A DNA stretch of 64,000 bases. It comes from Comamonas koreensis. Its GTDB lineage: Bacteria > Pseudomonadota > Gammaproteobacteria > Burkholderiales > Burkholderiaceae_C. Under the pieces are notes generated by a model. That model did no database searches and was not told where the DNA came from. It worked only from the letters and a program-made list of their open reading frames with translations. Within the stretch, counting starts at the first letter, position 1. Every line of letters begins with the position of its first letter. The position numbers and the translations under genes were made by a program. This document shows positions 45,744 through 53,700 of the stretch, piece by piece. The stretch lies in NCBI RefSeq assembly GCF_021026195.1, contig NZ_JAJNCT010000009.1:468669-532668 (forward strand), written 5' to 3'.

Positions 45744-46726
45744 GCAATTTTTACCTGAACCGCCGCGCGCTGCTGGGGCTGGCGCTGACCAGCGCCCTGC
45801 CTGTCGGCTCCGTCTGGGCTGCGGGCCAGCCGCTGCCCGTGGTGGCCAGTTTTTCCATCTTGCAGGATCTGACGCGCCAGGTCGGTGGTGAGCTGGTCAG
45901 CGTTTCTGCCCTGGTCGGGCCCGACGGCGACGCCCATGTGTTTGAGCCCACACCGCAGCAGGCACGCCAGCTGCAGCAGGCCAAGGTGCTGGTGTCCAAT
46001 GGCCTGGATTTTGAGGGCTGGTTGCCGCGCCTCAAGAAGGCGGCAGGTTTTAAAGGCCAGGAGATCGTCGCATCGCAGGGCATTGCGGTGCGTGCCTTGC
46101 CCAAGGGCCATGACCACGGGCACGACCATGGCGCTGACAAGGCGGGGCATGACCTCGATCACGACCATGACCATGGGCACGGCCACAACCATGGCCCCAA
46201 CGACCCCCATGCCTGGCAGGACGTGAAAAACGCCATCGTCTATGTGCGCAATATCGCCAAGGGCCTGGCCACGGCAGACCCGGCCAACGCAGCCCAGTAC
46301 GACAAGCAGGCCACGCAGTACATCGCCCGCCTGACTGCCCTGGACGCCAGCCTGCGCCAGCGCTTTGCCGCCGTGCCCGCAGCGCGGCGCACCGTCGTCA
46401 GCACCCACGATGCCTTTGGCTACTTTGCCCAGGCCTATGGCCTGCGCTTCGTGCCGGTGCGAGGCCTGTCGACCGAGTCCGAGCCTTCAGCGCGCGACAT
46501 GGCAGCGCTCGTCAAGCAGGTGCGCGAAGCGCGCATCGGCGCCATCTTCCTGGAGAACATCTCCGACCCGCGCCTGCTTGAGCAACTGTCGCGCGAGACG
46601 GGTGCTGCCATCGGTGGGCGCCTCTACTCCGATGCGCTGTCGCCTGCAACTGGCCCGGCTGCCACCTATATCGACATGGTTGAGACCAACGCGACCACCT
46701 TGCTCAAGGCCCTGCAACCCGGCTGA
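45740..46726 (+). CDS. znuA: Periplasmic zinc-binding protein
   Basis: 328 residues with a signal peptide (to VWAAG, ~residue 29) and the cluster A-I metal-binding fold: PVVASFSILQDLTRQVGGE, DGDAHVFEPTPQQ (first His ligand), NDPHAWQD (second), STHDAFGYFAQAYGL (third) and an acidic ligand near the end. The His/Asp-rich loop at about residues 114-155 (HDHGHDHGADKAGHD and continuing) is the mark of zinc rather than manganese importers and may store or sense zinc. It is last in the znu operon. Confidence 0.95.
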   Translation: MSNFYLNRRALLGLALTSALPVGSVWAAGQPLPVVASFSILQDLTRQVGGELVSVSALVGPDGDAHVFEPTPQQARQLQQAKVLVSNGLDFEGWLPRLKKAAGFKGQEIVASQGIAVRALPKGHDHGHDHGADKAGHDLDHDHDHGHGHNHGPNDPHAWQDVKNAIVYVRNIAKGLATADPANAAQYDKQATQYIARLTALDASLRQRFAAVPAARRTVVSTHDAFGYFAQAYGLRFVPVRGLSTESEPSARDMAALVKQVREARIGAIFLENISDPRLLEQLSRETGAAIGGRLYSDALSPATGPAATYIDMVETNATTLLKALQPG

Positions 46727-47414
46727 CCAAGGCTTTTTGCATAGACCATGCTGCCTGCCCATGCACCGGTGCAGGCAGCATGGATGGCGCTCGGACACTG
46801 CAGCGTCTGCGATCGGGGCAGCTAGGCTTTTGTAGGTTGCTCGCCCGTGTCGACAGCGGATCATCCGCTCCGCCTCGGTTTTCCTGCGGTCTTCTGGGGG
46901 CCATAAACCATAGTGATCTGTAAGATTGATCTCCCTCAAGATGCACATTCGCAACGGTATTTGGATTTTGTTAGCAGATACATGAAATTGAATGTATCCA
47001 CGCTACGCACATCGCCACGCATACCCGGTTACGGGCTCGGCGCGTCGATTGTTCTGCATCAAGCCCAGAAGCCAGATTGAACCGTGCCATGCCTGCTATC
47101 AAAAGTTCTCTGCGCAGTGGGTGGATGTGGCTAGAAGTGACCACGCCTGGTCGTGGCATCAGACGGCACCCGCTTCATATTTGGCTTAGCTATTGAAGTT
47201 TTGTATATATCTTGACGTAAGTTCTTGGTAAGAAACAGGCAAGCTTCCCCTATGATGCGACCTCGTTAGAAATTTTATGAATTTCTAAATATCAATAAAT
47301 TCTATTGATGATTGGGTCGGTGGCTGCTCATCTCCATGCCTCAATGCGATCTCTTCATCCAATGGACTAGAGGAACGCAGCGCCACGCGCAAGCGGGTGA
47401 GGGAGGGTGTCATC
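46727..47414. other. Long intergenic region between znuA and the pilin operon
   Basis: Nearly 690 bases with no frame I would call. A 13-bp perfect hairpin (CCATGCTGCCTGC 46746-46758, GCAGGCAGCATGG 46771-46783) follows znuA by 20 bases and probably ends that transcript, though it lacks a T run. The second half is AT-rich and should contain the pilin promoter. A frame of 65 codons at 46992-47189 has no ribosome binding site or protein-like composition. Confidence 0.5.
46746..46783. terminator. Perfect hairpin after znuA
   Basis: Thirteen paired bases with a 12-base loop, 20 bases after the znuA stop. No U-tract follows on the plus strand, so it may be a stabilising 3' end structure or a factor-dependent terminator. 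Confidence 0.5.
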
Positions 47415-47909
47415 ATGGTGTTTCAAGCAGCAGAACAACGACTGCCGGCTCAACCTGCAAGCCGCAGTGCCGTGCGTCTGGCCATAGCGTCCGCGCAGCG
47501 CGGCTTTACGCTGATCGAGGTCATGATCGTGGTCGCCATCGTGGCGATTCTTTCGGCGATCGCCTTGCCCAATTACAGCGAGTACATCAAGCGTGGCCAG
47601 ATTGTGGATGGCCTGACGCCACTGGCCGATCTGGGCGCCAAACTGGAGCAGCATTTTCAGGACAAGCGCAAATACGATGGTGCCTGCGAAGCCGGCTCTA
47701 TCGCACCAGAGCCTGCCACCACCGCACGCTTTAAATACGAATGCGACCTGGCTGCCACCACCTTCACTATCTCGGCGATAGGGCTGGGAAGCATGTCCGG
47801 CTTTAAGTTCACCTTGGATGAAAAAGGCCAGCGCCGTACCACTGACACCCCTTCTGGCTGGACCAAAGGGACAGATTGCTGGTCGACCAACAAGGCGGGG
47901 CGCTGCTGA
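47415..47909 (+). CDS. pilE: Type IV pilin-like protein PilE
   Basis: 164 residues. A basic leader ends in RG before FTLIEVMIVVAIVAILSAIALPNYSEYIKRG, the type III prepilin signal cut by PilD, with Glu at +5. The globular part has four cysteines, the last two in TDCWSTNKAGRC, as in PilE minor pilins. GGGAGGG (47401-47407) fixes ATG 47415; a GTG at 47397 is the alternative. In Pseudomonas the pilE gene ends the fimU-pilVWXY1Y2E cluster; here it comes first. The stop and the next start share one base. Confidence 0.88.
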   Translation: MVFQAAEQRLPAQPASRSAVRLAIASAQRGFTLIEVMIVVAIVAILSAIALPNYSEYIKRGQIVDGLTPLADLGAKLEQHFQDKRKYDGACEAGSIAPEPATTARFKYECDLAATTFTISAIGLGSMSGFKFTLDEKGQRRTTDTPSGWTKGTDCWSTNKAGRC

Positions 47910-48409
47910 TGCATACAAAGCGTACCCTTCGCGGTTTTACCTTGGTCGAGCTGATGGTCGGGCTGGCCATCACCGTCTTTTTGCTGCTGCTGGTCATTCC
48001 GTCGGCCAGTGTCTATATCCTCGATTCCAGAATCCGCGCGGCCGCACAGGCCTACTACGATGGCGCACAGCTGGCGCGGGCTGAAGCGCTGCGCCGCAAT
48101 GCCTTTGTGGCCCTTGGCATGACGGACAGCAATCTGGGCTGGAAGGTCACCGTAGGTGACACGCAAATCGCCAGCAAGGCAGTGGAAAGCGCAGCGAACC
48201 TGACCGTCCAGGCAGAACAGGAAACCATCACCTTTGACAGCGTGGGCCGAACTCCCACCGGTAACGCTGTGACCTTCAAGCCCACCAATGCGACATGCCT
48301 GGCAGACAGCGGTACCCAGCGCTGCCTGCGCGTGGTTATCTCGCCCGGTGGCCAGGTGCGCATGTGCGACCCGGCGGTCGGTGAAGAGGGGGACAACCGC
48401 AAATGCTGA
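47909..48409 (+). CDS. Minor pilin FimT/FimU (GspH-like)
   Basis: 166 residues with the prepilin motif RGFTLVELMVGLAITVFLLLLVIPS and the GspH/FimT pattern RIRAAAQAYYDGAQLARAEALRRNAFVAL. Such minor pilins prime pilus assembly with PilV, PilW, PilX and PilY1; FimT types also bind DNA during uptake in some species. The ATG overlaps the pilE stop, and the stop region overlaps pilV by seven bases. Confidence 0.87.
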   Translation: MHTKRTLRGFTLVELMVGLAITVFLLLLVIPSASVYILDSRIRAAAQAYYDGAQLARAEALRRNAFVALGMTDSNLGWKVTVGDTQIASKAVESAANLTVQAEQETITFDSVGRTPTGNAVTFKPTNATCLADSGTQRCLRVVISPGGQVRMCDPAVGEEGDNRKC

Positions 48410-48933
48410 GTCCATCCCACCGCATGCCGACCCTGGCGCGCGCATCCAGACCCGGCCAGCGCGGCATGATGCTGATCGAATCGTTGGTCGCCATCATGAT
48501 CATCGTGCTTGGCATCCTGGGCATTGCCGGCCTGACGGCCCGCTCCGTGACCTGGTCAGGCCAGGCGCAGTACCGCACCGAGGCAGGGATATTTGCTGCG
48601 CAGATCGTGCAGGCGATCTCGCTCAAGGTGGACCGCAGCTCGCCAGCCAACTTGACCGCATCGTTGCAGGCATTGCAGCACCAGCCCAGCGGCAGTGCGC
48701 AGCAATGCAGCTTCAGCGGCAGCGCAACCAGCAATAGGGAGCTGGCCCAGCTGCTGTCGGCCGCCCGCGGCGCGGAAGCAAACGTGCATGGACTGCCCGG
48801 CGCTACGCAAGCGGGTCAGCAGATACTCGTCGATACCACGGGCGATCTCAATCAGGTCACCGTGGCGCTGTGCTGGCAGGCCCCGCATGACGAGGCCCCG
48901 CGCAACTACCAGATTCAGGCCTATGTGCACTAG
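48403..48933 (+). CDS. pilV: Minor pilin PilV
   Basis: 176 residues. The prepilin motif is QRGMMLIESLVAIMIIVLGILGIAGLTA, with the LIE(S/A)LVA pattern usual for PilV, followed by ARS-type helix and a small globular domain with two cysteines. It is part of the pilus tip-priming complex. It starts inside the end of the fimT gene and is followed by pilW. Confidence 0.87.
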   Translation: MLSPSHRMPTLARASRPGQRGMMLIESLVAIMIIVLGILGIAGLTARSVTWSGQAQYRTEAGIFAAQIVQAISLKVDRSSPANLTASLQALQHQPSGSAQQCSFSGSATSNRELAQLLSAARGAEANVHGLPGATQAGQQILVDTTGDLNQVTVALCWQAPHDEAPRNYQIQAYVH

Positions 48934-48943
48934 GCACGACTCC

Positions 48944-50110
48944 ATGGACATGGCGCATAGGCCATGCTTCAAGCAGATTCGGCTTGCAGGCGGGCGCACT
49001 CCGCAGCGCTCGCCACAAGCAGGTTTTTCCATCATCGAGATCCTGGTGGGCCTGGCCATTGGCTTGGCCAGCATGCTCGCCGTCTACCAGCTGTATGGCG
49101 TGTCCGAGAATCAGCGGCGCACCGTCTCGTCTGCCAGCGATGCCCAAAGCGCTGGCGCATTGGCACTGTTCAGCATCGAGCGCGATATCCGCTCCGCAGG
49201 CCTGGGTTTTGCGACCATGGAGCCTCGGCATTTTGGCTGCAATGTGCAGGGGCATACCAATGGCCGCGCTTTCACGTTCCCGCTGGTGCCCGTGCGTATC
49301 ACCGCTACAGGCGGTACACAGCTCTGGGTGCTCACCGGCTCGTCAGCGAACATGGTGACCGGATCGCGCTACGAGGCCAGTGCCAATGGCGTCTTCAGCA
49401 TGGAGAAATCCAATGCCGGCTTGCATGCCGGCGATGTGGCCGTGGGTACCTCAGACACCAATACCCAAGAGTGCCTGTTGATGGAAATTACCGCTGGCGC
49501 CCGCTCCACGGTGGCATCGGATTCGGGCAGCGTCCCCTATCCCGACAAGCGCGTAAGCCAGAGTGCCGGAAGCTATAGCAACTTCTACACCGGGACGAGC
49601 GCAATCCCTCGTTTTAACGGCGGCAGCCGCCGCAACATGCTCGATGGCGGCACAACCAGCCTGGGCGAAGGGGCGCTCTACAACCTGGGCCCCGAGCCGC
49701 AGTTGCACGTCTGGAGCCTGCAGGGCAATGAGCTGGTCTATTACAACCAATTGACAGAGACCAGCGAGAGCAGTGTTGCCGTCGCACACGATGTGCTCAG
49801 CTTTCAGGCGGAGTACGGCTATGACCTGGACGAGAATGGCCAGATTAACGGGGCGCAGGAATGGACAGCCACTTTCAGCGACGGCTGGACTTGGGACAAA
49901 GTGCTTGCCGTGCGCATAGCCATCTTGGTGCGCAGCTCGCAGTTCGAGCGTGAAGAGGTTACCGCAGAGCCACCACGCTGGGCCAGCGGCACCAAGCAGT
50001 TCTGGACAGATGACGACGCGCCCGGAACGGACTGGAAGCACTACCGCTACCGCGTCTACGAAAGCGTCATCCCGCTGCGTAACACCCTGTGGGGGCAATT
50101 AGCACCATGA
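48944..50110 (+). CDS. pilW: Minor pilin PilW
   Basis: 388 residues. The prepilin motif is QAGFSIIEILVGLAIGLASMLAVYQLYGVSENQRRTVSSASDAQSAGALALFSIERDIRSAGLGF, which includes the PilW-typical ERDIRSAG stretch. The large globular domain fits PilW. ATG 48944 is 10 bases after the pilV stop; ATG 48923 overlapping pilV is an alternative. The end overlaps pilX as ATGA. It acts with PilX and PilY1 at the pilus tip. Confidence 0.9.
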   Translation: MDMAHRPCFKQIRLAGGRTPQRSPQAGFSIIEILVGLAIGLASMLAVYQLYGVSENQRRTVSSASDAQSAGALALFSIERDIRSAGLGFATMEPRHFGCNVQGHTNGRAFTFPLVPVRITATGGTQLWVLTGSSANMVTGSRYEASANGVFSMEKSNAGLHAGDVAVGTSDTNTQECLLMEITAGARSTVASDSGSVPYPDKRVSQSAGSYSNFYTGTSAIPRFNGGSRRNMLDGGTTSLGEGALYNLGPEPQLHVWSLQGNELVYYNQLTETSESSVAVAHDVLSFQAEYGYDLDENGQINGAQEWTATFSDGWTWDKVLAVRIAILVRSSQFEREEVTAEPPRWASGTKQFWTDDDAPGTDWKHYRYRVYESVIPLRNTLWGQLAP

Positions 50111-50691
50111 CCCATCCATACCGCCAACGGGTTCCCGCCACTCGCCCACATAGCGCACGCGGCGTCGTGCTGCTGGTCGCACTGGTCGTGCTTTTGGTGA
50201 TGACGCTCACCAGCCTTGCGCTGGTGCGCACCACCACCACGGGCTCTTCCATTGCGGGCAGCCTGGCACTCAAGCAAACCGCCACCACCGGCGCTGATCT
50301 GGGCCTGGAGCGGGGGCTGGCGCAACTCGATCAGCTGTCGCAAAACGGCGCGGCGCTGGAGAGCAACAACGCTGGCGAAGCTTACTTCGCCAGTTTCGAT
50401 CCCAGGGTCGCCGCCAAGGATCTGCAATGGGATTCCAGTGGCAAACAAGCCACCGCCGATGACGGCTTGGGCAATGAAGTGCGCTACATGATCCACCGCC
50501 TGTGCAGCGCTTCCGGCGCAGTGAGCGCGGCAGGCCAATCTTGTGTTGCACCCGAAGGCACCGGCTGCCCCGGCTCATCCGACAGCCCCGGCAGCGTGGT
50601 GCCCTGCAATGACCGGCCCATGTACCGCATCAGCGCGCGTGCGGTGGGCCCGCGCGCCACCGTGAGCTATGTGCAGATGACCGTGTATTGA
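50107..50691 (+). CDS. pilX: Minor pilin PilX
   Basis: 194 residues. The hydrophobic N-terminus ARGVVLLVALVVLLVMTLTSLALVRTTTTGSSIAGSLALKQTA matches PilX N-terminal domains, which lack the usual Glu at +5. The rest is a small domain with cysteines (RLCSAS, QSCVAP, TGCPG, VPCND). It is coupled to pilW by ATGA and followed after 81 bases by pilY1. Confidence 0.88.
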   Translation: MTHPYRQRVPATRPHSARGVVLLVALVVLLVMTLTSLALVRTTTTGSSIAGSLALKQTATTGADLGLERGLAQLDQLSQNGAALESNNAGEAYFASFDPRVAAKDLQWDSSGKQATADDGLGNEVRYMIHRLCSASGAVSAAGQSCVAPEGTGCPGSSDSPGSVVPCNDRPMYRISARAVGPRATVSYVQMTVY

Positions 50692-50772
50692 CGACAGCAG
50701 CGCGCAGGCGCGCCCCCTGGCATGGCCCTTACTCCCGGGCAGCAGCCAGCGATGAGAACAAAGGAGAGGGAA

Positions 50773-53700
50773 ATGCTTCAGAAATTAAAAGACCAGGTGC
50801 CATGGCCCTGGGCCCGAGGCCTGTGGGCCGTGCTCGCTGCTGCCACCGTGGCGGCCGGCTTGTTTGCGAGCAATGCCACCGCCGACTCCACATCCAGCGA
50901 CGCAGTCGATATTGCCGATATCCCGCTGGGCATTCTGGGCGACCAGACCAAGCCCAATGTGATGCTCCTGCTCGATACCTCGGACTCCATGAAATGGAGC
51001 CATATGCCCGATGGCTGGGAACGGCGTGAAACCAAGCACTTCCCCGTGGGCTACAAAAGCGCGTTGTGCAACGCGCTTTACTACAACCCAGATACCAACT
51101 ACCCGCTGCCCAAGCAGTCCGATGGCACCACCGACATGCCCGTGCCAATGTTCTCTGCCGCATGGAAGGATGGCTACGACCAGTCGCAAGGTGTCGTCAA
51201 TCTCGGTACCGCCTTCCAAGCCTATGAAATCGGCACGCGCGCCCGTGATCTGTACAGCGACCTGCCCCAGCGCGCCTATTATTTTCGATGGACACCCGCC
51301 AGCAGCACCTACCCCACGGTGCCCAGCTGGGATCGTGAGGCCACTTGCACCTGGCCCACTGTCAGCAGCCTTTTTGACGACGATGGCAGCGTGCAGGACA
51401 GCGGTATCGTGGCCCAGCCCATTGACGGCGTGCCGGGCGGTGAGATGCGTGGCCGCTGGACCCGCGTCAAAATTGCCAATGCCGCCGCACAAGAGCGCAA
51501 CTTTGCCATCTGGTACAGCTACTACCGCACGCGTATCAACATGGCCAAGTCCTCCGTCAGCCTGGCCTTTGGCACGCTGAACGACAACTTCCGCATCGGC
51601 TTTATGACGGTGGCCAAGCCCGGATCGGGCGCGCACAGCCACTTCCTGCCGGTGAAGGATTTCTGGGGCACCGACAAGCAGACCTGGTTCCAGACCATCC
51701 AGAGCGCCAAAACCGGCGGCTCCTCGCCCACGCGCGAGGCCTTGGCCCGCGTGGGCCGCTACTACGCCGGCAAAAGCGACAGCATCAACGACACGATGCT
51801 GCCTTTTGTCGACCCCGTCATCTCCGCCTGCCAGCGCCACTACACCATCGTCACCACCGACGGCTACTGGAACACTGGGCAAGAGACCAAGGGCAGAGGC
51901 CCGGTGCAGATCGATGGTGTAACCCTGGTCGGTCAGCAAGATGGGCCGCCTTTGGGGCTGACGCCGCCAGAGGGCTTGATTCCGCGTCCTATTTACGATG
52001 GTTCGGTCAGCGGCTATCGCCTGGCGCACGATGCCGAGGTCGATTACGCACTGGCCAGCTGCACGCTTGGCTGGAGAGTGACGGTGCCTGGTGGGGGCAC
52101 CAAGACCGAGACGACCTATAAGAAGATCGTCAAAAAGGATGTGCTTCGAACTAGCTGGTTCACAGCGGAGTTGCATTGGTGGAGAAAGATCCGAAGCCAA
52201 ATGATGCGGGTGTCGCACAAGGCACCTTCTTCCGGCAATGGCGACTTTCTGCAAAGCGAGAGCAAATACTGGTATGCACAAGGCACTCACACGCAGACTA
52301 AAAATCTTTATCAGCAGCGTCTGAGTTGGAACTATGTCAACAAGGTGCAATACCGCAACAAGCTGGTCACCACTTGGAGCACGGAGACGCAAACTCCTTG
52401 GGCTCGGGCAGTAGCGCAGCAGGTGCGGGAGAAGCGCTATTTTTACTGGTACAAAAATCCGGCATTGGGCGAGGTAGAACTCAAGACCACCGACAGATCC
52501 GTGTGTGAGGCCTTTGCCAGCGGCTGTACCGTAGAGCCGCCAGGGGGCGATAGCTGGAAGGTGGTTCAGTCATGTACCGCTGGTGTCGCGGGAGATTACA
52601 GGGTTGAATGTGACGGTCCCACTGAGCGGAGCGTCAGTGCATCCTTCTGTAGCAGCAACGGCCAGTATGTTCCGGGTGAGGGCACCATTGTTTGCCAAGG
52701 CGTGGCTGTTCCCCCATATAGTGGCCCTGTGCTCGCCTGTAACAGCCTGCACCCGCAATTAGCTGCAGATATTGCGGCTGCGGGTGGTAGCACTAGCCAG
52801 GTGGAGTACAGCAATTGCGACCGTAGTCACCGTGAGGAGCGTTATGTATCGCAAGATCAATGTGTGAACTTGCCTGCGACGCAGGCCAACGGATTTCGTA
52901 GCACAACATGTACGCGCGAGCCCCTTAACGGCGCAGATGGCGAAACCGACAATAGCTGCCAAGTCACCAGCGCTCCTGTATGGGATGCTGCCAGCAGCAC
53001 CTTTACCGAGTGCAAAAAACGCGGTGACGCAGAGATGGTGGCGTCCTGCCAAGCAGGCAATTTGCCCAACCAGCCCGGCCGTATGGACATAGTTTGCGAA
53101 ACCAGGGTAAGGGTATCCAGTACTACGGTTGCGCCTAGCACTTGCCATGCGGGTGTGGAGGCAAACTATGCGGTGGAATGCACCAATGCACAGAGCAGTT
53201 GGGGCGACCCGGTGCAGAAAGATTCGGCTAGCTGTCGAACGCTCCCTACGCCCAGTCACGACCTGACCTGTGCGCGACGCGAGACGCCTTGGCGGGGTGT
53301 TGAGTCGTGCACACCCGAAATTCCGTGGGCGGGCAACGGCTGGGTGGGGACCGAATGTTACGGTCCCGAAAAGCTTCCGCCTCAGCCGAGCCTTTGCACG
53401 CCAGCGCCGGGCATGGCTGACACACAGCCACCGCCTCCTATGCCTGTCGATCCGGCAAACTGCAGCCCGCAACTTGCGACTCCAGAAAATGGTTGCATTT
53501 ACAGCACTTGCGAAGCAAGAGCTCTACCGGCAGAGAACGTGGCATCTTGTCGCAGTGAAAGTCCAAGGTCTCCCGATTGGATAACGAGTAGCTGCCTCGC
53601 GCTGTATGAGCGTGGCTGGACCGTTCCCCGCTGCGATGGCATGTTTGATGACTACCGAACTATCAGAAATTGCCAGGCCCGTAGCCGAGAGCGTAATATG

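Noticed and set aside
46085..46205. Repetitive GACCATGG-like bases in znuA as a DNA repeat
   Set aside because: They simply encode the His/Asp-rich zinc loop of ZnuA.
46992..47189. 65-codon open frame between znuA and pilE
   Set aside because: No ribosome binding site, unlikely amino acid composition and no coupling to neighbours.
47211..47260. GG-N10-GC spacing (TGGTAAG...GGCAAG) before pilE as a sigma-54 promoter
   Set aside because: Several consensus positions fail around both dinucleotides, and minor pilin operons are not known to need sigma-54.
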